A stretch of DNA of 64,000 nucleotides from JAAZZY01 sp964612505 (lineage in GTDB: Bacteria; Chlamydiota; Chlamydiia; Chlamydiales; JAAZZY01). The position numbers and the translations under genes are program-made. Location: assembly GCA_964612505.1 (NCBI GenBank), contig CAZTEX010000001.1, positions 248,001-312,000 of the forward strand. Reading direction: 5' to 3'. Shown here piece by piece: positions 25,828 through 34,571 of the stretch (position 1 is its first letter; every line of letters begins with the position of its first letter). The notes under the pieces were generated by a model that did not search any database, was not told the DNA's origin, and worked only from the letters and a program-made list of their open reading frames with translations.

Positions 25828-25960
25828 AATGGCAGTATAAGTCCCATTTTTGTTTTACTCAAATCATTTTAAAGCCAATTAAAATAATTTGTAATATGCT
25901 ATAGACCTACTTGATTTCAGACCATATAGTCAAGTCAATTTTCATTTTTTACAAATGCTT

Positions 25961-27799
25961 TTACGCAGCAGAAGCAGACTGTTGTTGTTTTTGCAACTCT
26001 ATTAACTGCTCCATCATTTTTCTATGTTGATAGAGAAGCTGATAATAGAAATTTTGTAGCTGCACTTCTTGCATTAACTTCTCATCCATCTCTTTAATAA
26101 TTGAGTTAGGATCTAAAGCTGTGAGTGACATCTTGATATGAGGTAAAGTCACATCTGCTAATTTCTGCTCTGTTATTTCTGCAACTTTTTGCGTTAAAAA
26201 TTCTTTATCTTCAGCTGTTGCTTGCGAAAGAAGCTGAGCATATAAATGAGAAATAAGAGATTGATAATTTGTTCCATCTTTTGGCATGTCGCCCAACTCT
26301 GGTCTATTTGGAAATAACAGACACTGCTTGAGGTAGACAAGGAGAAGAAGTTTTGGTTTTAATTCTTCTGCTACAAAAGTTCCAAGTTCTTTAAGACGAT
26401 TTGCTTTAACTAACTCTGAATATTTTTCAACTGCTGCACGCACTTCTTGATCGACTATATAAAGTTTCGCAATGACAGCTCTTGCTGCATTTTCTGGAAA
26501 CTGTGGATCTACAGTTCTTAGTGGCTCAAAAATTGGAGCGATTTGTTGAAAACTTTTTGCTCCCATTAATTCAGCGATAATCCCTTGATACTCTTCTTGG
26601 CTGATATTGCTTAACTGCTGATAAGTACCTGCATATTTCTCACTGTCATTGTACGCATTGATTTCTTTCATGAAACTTTGCATTGCCGATTGAAGCACAC
26701 CAAAAGTGATTAACTGCTGAGCTAAGGTAACTCCAAGAGGTAATATAGTTAAAAGAGGATATTGTAAAAGGACTGTTCCCATTTGTAAAAGAAGATCTTT
26801 TCCAAAAGAAGCTTTTGAACAAGCTTGTCCTACTAGAGCGGTTAATGTTTCAATTCCAGGAATCGCATTCGAATAACCAAAGAGCGAACTAATGCCCCCC
26901 ACTAATCCATAGGCAACCGCGCCTATTTTAAGAGCTGTGAGAGCTTTTTGACCGACCCATCCAAGTGTACTTTGTGGGGCAGTATTAGCTTCTTTTGCAC
27001 CTCTAGAAGTTATCATTGTCATTAAAGATCCCCCTGTTAAAAGGAGGCCAACGACCGTCGAGGTTGTCCCTAGGGCTGCAACCCCACTTGCTGCCACATA
27101 TCCACTTAAGGCAATTTTAGCGACAGTCCAAGCTTTATCAGCGGCCCATCCTAATGTTGAGTCAGAAGGTGTGTCTGCCCCATAAAGAAGGTGCTCTACG
27201 TTGTTCTTTAAAACATAAAGAGAGGCTGCTGCTGTAGCTCCCCCTAAAACGCTTGGAACGCCATATTTTATTGAAAAGCCTAAGGAAGACAATATGTACA
27301 TCGCACTCGTCGGAATAGCTCTAAATTTAAAAGCCAATCCCCCCAAGCTCTTTGTAAGAAGGTTAAATAGGTGTTTGTTGCTGTTAAATGTCTCATTAAA
27401 GAGTGGATTGAGAGGTATCCCTAACTGGTTGGGATCCATCATATTAAATACTGGCGTCGACTCTACTGGGTCATTTGGACCTTTTCCTGATTGATCAATC
27501 CCTGGATTTATTTGTCCTGAGGCTCCTCCTTGTGAACTCTGCGTTCCTTCCATTTGCATTTGAAGGAGCATCTGCAGAAACTCTTCTAGTTCTTTTTGCT
27601 GCTCTGGGGTCATCTCTGGCATTTCCTGAAAAGGAGCAACCACTGCTGGGGCCATCTCTGGCATTTCCTGAAAAGGAGCAACCTCTGCTGGTTCTTCTGC
27701 ATGACTCAAGATTGGGCTCTTTTTATATGGCTCATTTGGAGCTAGCGCAAACCCAGACCCTGGGATAGGTTTATATGGTGATGTTGGCCCTACTGGCAT
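25961..27799 (-). CDS. lineage-specific membrane protein with Pro/Gln-rich N-terminus
   Basis: 612 residues, no recognised family. Residues 1-110 are Pro-, Glu- and Gln-rich and probably disordered, including a near-exact repeat of VAPFQEMPEM. The middle (about 150-390) has several hydrophobic segments rich in Gly/Ala/Leu (for example LGGATAAASLYVL, SGYVAASGVAALG, VGLLLTGGSLMTM and LLQYPLLTILPLGVTLAQQ). The C-terminal 200 residues are helical and end in a Gln-rich coil (QLIELQKQQQSASAA). Disordered start, hydrophobic core and coiled tail resemble inclusion-membrane or type III-secreted proteins of Chlamydiae. There is no N-terminal signal peptide. It is divergent from the 544-residue J-like protein across 195 AT-rich bases, so the two may be co-regulated. 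Confidence 0.6.
   Translation of the reverse strand: MPVGPTSPYKPIPGSGFALAPNEPYKKSPILSHAEEPAEVAPFQEMPEMAPAVVAPFQEMPEMTPEQQKELEEFLQMLLQMQMEGTQSSQGGASGQINPGIDQSGKGPNDPVESTPVFNMMDPNQLGIPLNPLFNETFNSNKHLFNLLTKSLGGLAFKFRAIPTSAMYILSSLGFSIKYGVPSVLGGATAAASLYVLKNNVEHLLYGADTPSDSTLGWAADKAWTVAKIALSGYVAASGVAALGTTSTVVGLLLTGGSLMTMITSRGAKEANTAPQSTLGWVGQKALTALKIGAVAYGLVGGISSLFGYSNAIPGIETLTALVGQACSKASFGKDLLLQMGTVLLQYPLLTILPLGVTLAQQLITFGVLQSAMQSFMKEINAYNDSEKYAGTYQQLSNISQEEYQGIIAELMGAKSFQQIAPIFEPLRTVDPQFPENAARAVIAKLYIVDQEVRAAVEKYSELVKANRLKELGTFVAEELKPKLLLLVYLKQCLLFPNRPELGDMPKDGTNYQSLISHLYAQLLSQATAEDKEFLTQKVAEITEQKLADVTLPHIKMSLTALDPNSIIKEMDEKLMQEVQLQNFYYQLLYQHRKMMEQLIELQKQQQSASAA
27611..27683. repeat. 31-bp direct repeat inside a coding region
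   Basis: The 31 bases at 27611-27641 recur exactly at 27653-27683, a period of 42 bases (14 codons). They duplicate the peptide VAPFQEMPEM in the disordered N-terminus of the 612-residue protein. Exact identity suggests a recent in-frame slippage or duplication. Confidence 0.9.
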
Positions 27800-27994
27800 A
27801 TAGAATCTCCTTTAGTCTTCAAAAATATTATTCACTAAGTTAATTATGGCAGAGCTATATTAATTTTTTATAAAGAATCGAAACTTATTAATTCAAAAAA
27901 TTATTTTAATAGACAGATTTACTACCATTTATAAAATCTTAATATGAATTATATAAAATAAATATAAATGAAATCAATTTAAGGACTTTTTTGG

Positions 27995-29629
27995 ATGGCT
28001 TCTTCAGGATATTTCAATACTCTTTCTGATTTTTTTAGCTCTAGTTATGACACTTTTACAAATTCTTCGTTCTACCAGCAATTTGGAAGAGTCAAAGACG
28101 GCGCCCTTCATGGAGCTCAAAAGCTAAAAGATGCTGAATTTAGCGGTATTGCTTATAAAGCTTTCCCTGTAGCCTTAGGTGGATATCTTGGTTTTAGCGG
28201 CTTGAAAACACTCAGTGCAGCCGTTTTCGGCTACGACTCCCGCGCAATAAAAAAAGAGTTTCTAAAGAGAGCATATAACAATTCAGAGCTTTCATATAAT
28301 GAGCGAATCAGCCTCTGCTCAAGGGGGGTCTTCGGCTCCATGAAAGGACAAACAAGAGCTCAACTGCTTGCTGAATCGATTATCAAATTTTTACTTTCGG
28401 CAGCCTTAATTGTACCTCTTTTTGCAAAAAATAACGCAGAGACTACCCCAGATTTAGAACAAACCAGAATTTATAATCATCAGCTTAAACAACAAGAAAA
28501 TGCGGCCATTATTAGTGGAACATCTCGCACATTCAATCTTCACACATGGAAGGATACTTATAATGAGCAAGGTGGTCGTTTTGGACAAGTTTGGGAAAGA
28601 AGCTTAAATCAACCACAAATTGATGAAAATACTCAACAGTTTGCCACCAAGGTTTTAGACGCGCCTACAGGACAACCGACAATACTTGAGGGATTCAAAG
28701 GCTCACTCAAAAACGCTTGTGACTGGACAGTGGGACTAACTCGCTGGGGTAGTCACTGTGAAACGCTCACCCCCAATACTCCAAAGCCCCTCTTTAATAC
28801 CATGGCAAACGGCGCCGTTTTTATTGATGAAGAGGTTTTAGGTAGAAGCTGTAATGACACCCTTTCTTTTATTCAAAATGATCCTGAAGCTCTCTCATTT
28901 AGCGCTCAACAAAAAGGGAACTTAGACTCTTTATCTGAGTCTTTATTGGGCTGCTCAAAGCTGCGATCTTCACCTGGCACCAATTTGAATCCTACCTACA
29001 AAGACATTATGACAACAGCGTGTAGAAAGACTCCAACCTATCCTTTAGGCTGGGCCGAGAAGTGGGCTTGTAAGAAACTACACTCTCTTTCAAATAATAG
29101 CTGGCTATTTAACAATCCTAAGCAAGAACGCCAAGATTTAACCTCATTTGTTAATAGAGTCTGCACTTCTTTGAAATCTCGCTCTCAAACCAATCAACTC
29201 TTAGCTCCAAACCAACCTTTTGCCCTATCTACTACAGATAAAGAAGCTAAAATACCAGAGCTCCTTGCTATGTCTAAAGCATTTTCTAAACTCAACACTC
29301 CAACCTCTGGAGGTCAGCCTTCATTGCTTCAGGGAATTTTAGAGACTAATCCTGCCATGGCAGGTCCATTTACTAGAAACTTTTTAAATATTAGCAGTGA
29401 CACTCCTTTAACAGATTCAACTATTCACAAAGCCTATAAAGACCTCTCTCTAGCGTATCACTCTGATAAGTGTTCAGCTGAGTTGAAAGAAAGTTGCTCT
29501 ACCATTTTTATGGCAGCAAAAGAACTTTCTAAGCTTACTAAAGGCCACAACTTAGAAGGTACTGCAAACAATTTTTACTCAATACCCGAGCTAGCTGGCC
29601 AAATATTTAATTACTTTCAATCTAATTAA
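27995..29629 (+). CDS. lineage-specific protein with degenerate C-terminal J-like domain
   Basis: 544 residues. The ATG has AAGGA nine bases upstream. The N-terminus is Ser/Phe/Tyr-rich, with hydrophobic segments around residues 55-75 (FPVALGGYLGFSG) and 128-147 (IIKFLLSAALIVPLF). The middle is rich in paired cysteines and Asn/Thr, suggesting a folded, possibly disulfide-bonded domain. Near the end, IHKAYKDLSLAYHSDKC matches helix II and the loop of DnaJ J-domains (IKKAYRKLALKYHPDK), but HPD is replaced by HSD (H489-S490-D491). Mutating this Pro usually weakens DnaK stimulation, so it may be a J-fold without chaperone activity. No family is recognised for the rest. It is divergent from the 612-residue protein and shares a TTAA stop overlap with the gene on its right. 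Confidence 0.6.
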   Translation: MASSGYFNTLSDFFSSSYDTFTNSSFYQQFGRVKDGALHGAQKLKDAEFSGIAYKAFPVALGGYLGFSGLKTLSAAVFGYDSRAIKKEFLKRAYNNSELSYNERISLCSRGVFGSMKGQTRAQLLAESIIKFLLSAALIVPLFAKNNAETTPDLEQTRIYNHQLKQQENAAIISGTSRTFNLHTWKDTYNEQGGRFGQVWERSLNQPQIDENTQQFATKVLDAPTGQPTILEGFKGSLKNACDWTVGLTRWGSHCETLTPNTPKPLFNTMANGAVFIDEEVLGRSCNDTLSFIQNDPEALSFSAQQKGNLDSLSESLLGCSKLRSSPGTNLNPTYKDIMTTACRKTPTYPLGWAEKWACKKLHSLSNNSWLFNNPKQERQDLTSFVNRVCTSLKSRSQTNQLLAPNQPFALSTTDKEAKIPELLAMSKAFSKLNTPTSGGQPSLLQGILETNPAMAGPFTRNFLNISSDTPLTDSTIHKAYKDLSLAYHSDKCSAELKESCSTIFMAAKELSKLTKGHNLEGTANNFYSIPELAGQIFNYFQSN

Positions 29630-30951
29630 GATATAGAAATTAGACTTAATAAGGATGAATGTGAAATGAGCTTGTCATCGGCAATAGCGTAAATTTTCTT
29701 AGGCGCATGTCGCTCACACAGTTTCTGTAAGTTATCCACTTTTTTAATAATGAAATCGATTTCACTTAAAGAGGCTAAAAGCTCAATGAGCGCTGTATCT
29801 CGTGGTTCATTTTCAAGATAAACAACAAGCTTGCAATCTTTATGCTCTTTTTTTAGCTGCTTGATCTGAGAGAAAAAACTTGGAGTGAGATACAAGCCCA
29901 AAGACATTTGAAGTAAGACAAAGTTTTCATGATCTAAAATAAACTGCAAAACTGGCAAGTAATTTTGAGAGAAAACTTTATTATCTAAATGCTGACTTAA
30001 AACAAGCTCTGCAAGCGTTTTAATAGAAATTCTCGCGCAACCCAAATGTTCAACAACTTCAGCCGCTGCTAAATTACACAAAACAGCTGCTTGAGAAAGG
30101 GGCACTTGACTGCAGAGCGCAAAAGTTAAAACAGCTAAAACAGTGTCACCTGCTCCCGTCACATCAATGACTTCTTTGACCTTCACCGGAAAATCTTCTC
30201 TTCGATTGTTCTGAAAGAGGGAAATTCCTTTGTTTGATCTTGTGATCATGATGTTTTCAATTTTTGTCTGCTGCAAAATTTTATTTGCAGCGAGTTCTAG
30301 AGGCATTGTATCATCATAGCCACTAGCAAGGTAGGCTTCACTCGCATTAGGTTTAATTAAGTAAGCGCCTTGATACTTTTCAAAATCGGTTCCCTTCGGA
30401 TCAATAATAACAGGTATATTTAACTCATTTGCTTTGTCAATAATCGCTCGCAAGAGCTTTTTTGTTAAAAACCCTTTTGCATAATCTGATACAGCAATTA
30501 CAGAGATTGTTTTTAAAATTTTAGGCAGGTCATCGATAATCTGTTTTTCTAAAACTTCAGAAAGAGGATCATTTTCTTCAAAATCGACTCTGACAATTTG
30601 CTGGCTATTAGCAATGATTCTATTTTTAATCGGAGTGCGATAACCCTTTTGTGTGTAGAGATGGGCTGTATTTGCTTTTTCTTTTTTCAAATAAGTGATC
30701 AACTCTTCTTTGACAACGTCATTACCAAGTCTACCTAAGGCTGTGACTTGCGCTCCTAGAGAAATTAAATTGAGCACCACGTTGCCCGCTCCTCCTGGAG
30801 AATTCTCTACCTGCTTTGCATTAACTATAATCACAGGTGCTTCAGGAGAGACTCGTTTGACAGTTCCTATTGTGTAGGAATCCATCATAAAATCTCCAAC
30901 GACAAGAATATTGTGTTTTTTAAAACGACTAAATAAGGCCGATAAACTCAT
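29626..30951 (-). CDS. hldE: D-glycero-D-manno-heptose 7-phosphate kinase with degenerate nucleotidyltransferase domain
   Basis: 441 residues. Residues 1-320 form a ribokinase-family kinase: SPGGAGN (51-57), LGRLGND, DPKG and the catalytic DVTGAGD (263-269). This is the HldE N-domain, which phosphorylates heptose 7-phosphate for LPS core assembly. Residues 335-441 align in length and order with the HldE C-terminal adenylyltransferase (DTALIELLASLSEIDFII parallels its conserved helix and strand), but the signature GCFDLLHAGH is missing; the matching place reads MSLGLYLTP. The second step is therefore probably lost or done by another protein. It lies next to hldD, seven bases apart, and converges on the J-like gene with a four-base overlap. 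Chlamydiaceae lack this heptose; Chlamydia-like groups may keep it. Confidence 0.82.
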   Translation of the reverse strand: MSLSALFSRFKKHNILVVGDFMMDSYTIGTVKRVSPEAPVIIVNAKQVENSPGGAGNVVLNLISLGAQVTALGRLGNDVVKEELITYLKKEKANTAHLYTQKGYRTPIKNRIIANSQQIVRVDFEENDPLSEVLEKQIIDDLPKILKTISVIAVSDYAKGFLTKKLLRAIIDKANELNIPVIIDPKGTDFEKYQGAYLIKPNASEAYLASGYDDTMPLELAANKILQQTKIENIMITRSNKGISLFQNNRREDFPVKVKEVIDVTGAGDTVLAVLTFALCSQVPLSQAAVLCNLAAAEVVEHLGCARISIKTLAELVLSQHLDNKVFSQNYLPVLQFILDHENFVLLQMSLGLYLTPSFFSQIKQLKKEHKDCKLVVYLENEPRDTALIELLASLSEIDFIIKKVDNLQKLCERHAPKKIYAIADDKLISHSSLLSLISIS

Positions 30952-30957
30952 AAGCTT

Positions 30958-31947
30958 TTAATATGTCTTTTGTAGTATCAAGTGATTGTTTATATAATCT
31001 CCAATAGCCTCATGTAAAGGGGTAAATTGCATTTCTTTTAATTTTTTACTCAGCTTCGTCATATCTGCGCAAGTATAGTTTTGATATTTACCTCGTAAAT
31101 CTTGGGGCATTTCCAAATACTCAATATTTGGAGTTCTTCCAATTGCACGAAACATCCCAGTGGCAACACTATTCCAAGTGCTTGCTTTTCCATTACCCAA
31201 ATTATAGATACCAAAAATATCTTTTTTTAAGATTTTCACAACAATATCGGCCACATCTTTTACATATACAAAGTCTCTGCACTGTTCCCCATCTTTAAAG
31301 TTGGCTGGGTCGTTAGATTTAAAAAGGCGCATAACATTTTCTTTTTGTATTTGAGGAAGAAGATTGTGAATCACAGAAGCCATTCTATTTTTATGAAATT
31401 CGTTTGGCCCAAATACGTTAAAAAATTTAAGCCCTGTTATTTTATCAAACACCTTTTGATCTTTGGCCCACAAATCAAAGAGATGCTTAGAAAAGCCATA
31501 GGCATTGAGCGGCTCTAACTCTTCTAGCTTGTCTTCTTGATCTAGAAATCCTTGACTTCCATCCCCGTAGGTTGCTGCCGAAGAGGCATAGACAAAGCGA
31601 ATGTCGTGCTTAAGGACATATTCAGCCAACTGCACGGTGTATCGATAATTATTTTCCATCAGATAGTCAACATTTGTCTCCACAGTGCTTGAGCAAGCGC
31701 CCATGTGAATAATGGCTTGAATTTCAGTATGCTTTCCTGGCAGAGCCAACCAATCAAGAAGCTGCCCTTTGTGCAAATATTCTATAAACTTTTTATTGAC
31801 GAGATTTTTCCATTTAGAACTGTCGCGTAATGAATCGACAACAACGATGTTGTTATGACCTTGTTGATTTAACGTTTTCAAAATACAAGAGCCAATAAAG
31901 CCAGCTCCACCTGTTAAAATGATAATACGATCATCGTGTAATTGCAT
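30958..31947 (-). CDS. hldD: ADP-L-glycero-D-manno-heptose 6-epimerase
   Basis: 329 residues. It inverts C6 of ADP-heptose, the last step before transfer to LPS core. An extended SDR: NADP loop TGGAGFIGS near the N-terminus, then HMGACSSTVETN, which is a HldD signature, the catalytic YGFSK motif, and KFFNVFGPNEFHKNRMASV. A GEQCRDFVYVKDVA motif follows. Its start overlaps the end of ispE by 17 bases and its stop is seven bases from hldE, so ispE-hldD-hldE are probably co-transcribed. It is full length and all key residues are present. Confidence 0.92.
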   Translation of the reverse strand: MQLHDDRIIILTGGAGFIGSCILKTLNQQGHNNIVVVDSLRDSSKWKNLVNKKFIEYLHKGQLLDWLALPGKHTEIQAIIHMGACSSTVETNVDYLMENNYRYTVQLAEYVLKHDIRFVYASSAATYGDGSQGFLDQEDKLEELEPLNAYGFSKHLFDLWAKDQKVFDKITGLKFFNVFGPNEFHKNRMASVIHNLLPQIQKENVMRLFKSNDPANFKDGEQCRDFVYVKDVADIVVKILKKDIFGIYNLGNGKASTWNSVATGMFRAIGRTPNIEYLEMPQDLRGKYQNYTCADMTKLSKKLKEMQFTPLHEAIGDYINNHLILQKTY

Positions 31948-32785
31948 AAGAGTTCCTTAAATACCATTGACTGGAAACTCTATTTATATACTGAACAGGA
32001 AAAATTTGCACGGGACTTTTAATTTTAGGCATCTCATGACCCACGCAGATTAAACCACTGCCTGAGCCTGTCATAAATACACGTGAAAAACCCAAGTATT
32101 CTAGCTCATCTTTTAAGAGAGCAAGCTGTGGGCTTATTAAAAAGGCAGACTCTTCTAGATCATTGAAACATTGCGGATTGTCTGAATAAACACTCTGCAA
32201 TAGTTCTTCTAAACTAGAGGTAATCTTAGATGTTTTTTTAGAGTATAAATATACTTCGGGTGTTGAAAGAGAATAAGGGGGTTTTACAATCCACACAGAT
32301 TCTTTTTGTTCTGGCATGGGATAACTTGTGACAATTTCACCCCGCCCCTCACATAACGCGCTTCCGTTAGAGAAAAAAAAGGGGGCATCTGAGCTTAGCT
32401 GACTAGACCAACTTTGCAACTGGGCTAAAGAGCAGCGAGCGTCAAAGAGCTCATTGAGTCCCCACAGTGTGGTTGCAATGTTGCTGCTTCCACCGCCAAG
32501 GCCTGCTCCTTGCGGAATCTCTTTGTGTAATTGAATGCGAACAGGATCAACAATTTTTGTTTTTTCACGAAACAGTTGCAACGCACAAAAAACAAAATTC
32601 TTATTATTAAAACCTAAAGTGTGATCATTGGAGGAATATTCATCTTGAGATGAACGAGAAAGTGTAATTTGGTCCATTAAATTAATGGCCTGAAAAAAGG
32701 ATTGAAGATTGTGGTATCCATCCTTTCTCAGGCCTATCATTTTGAAGAATAAATTTATTTTCGCAGGTGAAAATAAGTTGATCAT
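31931..32785 (-). CDS. ispE: 4-diphosphocytidyl-2-C-methyl-D-erythritol kinase
   Basis: 284 residues, a GHMP kinase of the MEP isoprenoid pathway. Motif 1 FSPAKINLFFK (5-15), motif 2 PQGAGLGGGSSN (the ATP loop), and motif 3 near the end (MTGSGSGLICV) are all present. RKDGYHNL, which contacts the substrate, is also clear. Its position next to rplI is the same as in Chlamydia trachomatis, where ychB follows the L9 gene. It overlaps hldD by 17 bases. Confidence 0.93.
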   Translation of the reverse strand: MINLFSPAKINLFFKMIGLRKDGYHNLQSFFQAINLMDQITLSRSSQDEYSSNDHTLGFNNKNFVFCALQLFREKTKIVDPVRIQLHKEIPQGAGLGGGSSNIATTLWGLNELFDARCSLAQLQSWSSQLSSDAPFFFSNGSALCEGRGEIVTSYPMPEQKESVWIVKPPYSLSTPEVYLYSKKTSKITSSLEELLQSVYSDNPQCFNDLEESAFLISPQLALLKDELEYLGFSRVFMTGSGSGLICVGHEMPKIKSPVQIFPVQYINRVSSQWYLRNSYAITR

Positions 32786-32800
32786 TCAAAGCTTCCAAAT

Positions 32801-33346
32801 CTATTTTTCATTAGATTCTTCGACTTTGCTTTCTTTACTTGCTTTTCCAGCAATTTGGGCTCTTTCTTCCATCGCAGCAATGGCAATTCCACTTTCTCTA
32901 TCTGGATCAATTTTAAGTGTAAAGTGAGCTTCAATGCCCTCTTTTAATTTAAGATTAATCGTGTAGGCGCCAAGCTTTTTAATAGATTGGTCGATAGAAA
33001 CCATACGTCTTTCGATGTTATAGCCTTCTTCTGCCAATAAATCAACGATGTGTTTTGCTGAAACAGAACCATACATATGGCCTTCTGGATCGACTTTTAC
33101 TTCGTGAGTAACGACCAAATGCTTTAGCTTTTCTCTTAATTCTTCAGAATCACGCTTGTCTTCAATCGCTTGTTTAGCACGCTCTTCTTTTAAGCGAGCT
33201 TGAATTTTAATAACACTGCGATCAGCTACTAAAGCTTTTTGCTGAGGTATTAAAAAGTTGCGAGCAAAGCCTGGCTTGACTTTGACCAAATCACCTTTTC
33301 GCCCTACATTGGCTATGTCTTCAAGTAACAATAGTTGATTATTCAT
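32801..33346 (-). CDS. rplI: 50S ribosomal protein L9
   Basis: 181 residues, longer than the usual 150 because of a charged tail (from about ERAQIAGKASKESK on). The N-terminal domain has LLLEDIANVGRKGDLVKVKPGFARNFLIP, the L9 signature split here only for reference as LEDIANVGRKGD and PGFARNFLIP. A long central helix joins it to the C-terminal RNA-binding domain (YGSVSAKHIVDLL). It binds 23S rRNA domain V. Part of the rpsF-rpsR-rplI operon, 15 bases after rpsR. Confidence 0.95.
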   Translation of the reverse strand: MNNQLLLLEDIANVGRKGDLVKVKPGFARNFLIPQQKALVADRSVIKIQARLKEERAKQAIEDKRDSEELREKLKHLVVTHEVKVDPEGHMYGSVSAKHIVDLLAEEGYNIERRMVSIDQSIKKLGAYTINLKLKEGIEAHFTLKIDPDRESGIAIAAMEERAQIAGKASKESKVEESNEK

Positions 33347-33361
33347 TATTATTCCTTTCGT

Positions 33362-33613
33362 TTATTCTTTAGCAACATAAGGCAAAATAGCCATATATCG
33401 AGCTTTTTTTATCGCAGCAGTGAGTTTCTTTTGATAGTATGCAGAAACACCTGTAATACGTCTTGGTAAAATCTTACCTCTTTCTGTAATAAAGCGAGAA
33501 AGAAGCTCTGTGTCTTTATAATCACAATCCTTAACACCATCGGCTTTGAAAGGACAGTTTTTTTTCTTTTTACGAGAAAAACTAGAACGTTTTCTTTTTA
33601 TCATGATACTCAT
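33362..33613 (-). CDS. rpsR: 30S ribosomal protein S18
   Basis: 83 residues. Typical S18: a basic N-terminus with KKKKNCPFKADGV, then DTELLSRFITERGKILPRRITG and QKKLTAAIKKARYMAILPY. S18 pairs with S6 on the 30S platform. The gene lies four bases downstream of rpsF. The frame starts MSIMIKRK; the ATG at the second Met is an alternative start. Ordinary. Confidence 0.95.
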   Translation of the reverse strand: MSIMIKRKRSSFSRKKKKNCPFKADGVKDCDYKDTELLSRFITERGKILPRRITGVSAYYQKKLTAAIKKARYMAILPYVAKE

Positions 33614-33617
33614 CTTT

Positions 33618-33959
33618 CTACTCCGATGCCGCTATTTTGAAAGTTATTTCTTCTTGCACTTTTTCAGTTTTTAAAGTGATAAAGCGCAATAAGTCTTCAT
33701 GAAGATGATAGTTTTTCCAAAGTTCATCTATCTGGCAGGGATTGATGGAAAAGAACAGAACATAATAATGCCCTTCTTTTCGCCCACGGATATCATAAGC
33801 TAGTTTGTTACGACCTAAATCGTGTAGCTTATGTACTTCCCCTCCTCGCTCAGTAATGCCAGATTGGATTTTCTCCAAAGCTTTGTTTCTAGCATCTTCG
33901 CTAAGTGTCGTACTTATTATATACATACCTTCGTAAAGGTTGTCGCTATTTTTCTTCAT
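33618..33959 (-). CDS. rpsF: 30S ribosomal protein S6
   Basis: 113 residues, a ferredoxin-like S6. YEGMYIISTTL opens the first strand, GEVHKLHDLGRNKLAYDIRG forms the central part, and GHYYVLFFSINP the second repeat; FITLKTEK closes it. S6 binds S18 before both join the 16S rRNA central domain. It heads rpsF-rpsR-rplI, just downstream of pth, the same order as in Chlamydia. Confidence 0.95.
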   Translation of the reverse strand: MKKNSDNLYEGMYIISTTLSEDARNKALEKIQSGITERGGEVHKLHDLGRNKLAYDIRGRKEGHYYVLFFSINPCQIDELWKNYHLHEDLLRFITLKTEKVQEEITFKIAASE

Positions 33960-33980
33960 GGATCTCCTATTTTATTTTAG

Positions 33981-34568
33981 TCAATCGTTTCCATTTGTAT
34001 TCACTTGATTCATTGTTTTTTCCAAACCCTCTTGCAACCATAAATGAATGGCCTGGGTGGCTTTTCCAATAAAATAACCCAAATGATCTACTTCTTTTGT
34101 GTTAAAATTTGCTAACACATAATCTTCTAATGCCATTCTCTGGGGGGGCTGTCCTATTCCCATTTTTAATCTGGGGTAATCTCTTCCCAAATGGCTTTCA
34201 ATACTTTTTAACCCGTTGTGGCCTCCGCAAGATCCTTTAGGCTTTAATTTAAGCTCTTCAAAGTCAAAAGCTGCATCATCTACAACTACAAGTACGTCAC
34301 GTACTTTAATCTTATAAAAATCAAGACACTTTTTAACTGCAATGCCGCTTTCATTCATGAAAGTTTGCGGCTTTAGTAAGTATACAGTTTGCTGATAAAC
34401 TTCTGTTTTTGCCAGCTCTGCGTTAAAGCGCTCTTGCTTTTTAAATTCTATTTTAAGTTCTTTTGCTAATTCATCTAAAACCAAAAAACCCAGGTTATGT
34501 CTAGTCATTCGGTACTTACTACCTGGATTTCCAAGACCTATAATAAGCTTAGAACTTTTAATCTCCAT
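33981..34568 (-). CDS. pth: peptidyl-tRNA hydrolase
   Basis: 195 residues. It recycles tRNA from prematurely released peptidyl-tRNA. LIIGLGNPGSKYRMTRHNLGF carries the conserved Asn and the catalytic His; LLKPQTFMNESG and VVVDDAAF supply Asn and Asp; GSCGGHNGLKSIESHLG supplies the later His-Asn pair. Between rplY (three bases upstream) and rpsF (21 bases downstream) on the same strand, the usual chlamydial order. Confidence 0.95.
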   Translation of the reverse strand: MEIKSSKLIIGLGNPGSKYRMTRHNLGFLVLDELAKELKIEFKKQERFNAELAKTEVYQQTVYLLKPQTFMNESGIAVKKCLDFYKIKVRDVLVVVDDAAFDFEELKLKPKGSCGGHNGLKSIESHLGRDYPRLKMGIGQPPQRMALEDYVLANFNTKEVDHLGYFIGKATQAIHLWLQEGLEKTMNQVNTNGND

Positions 34569-34571
34569 CCG

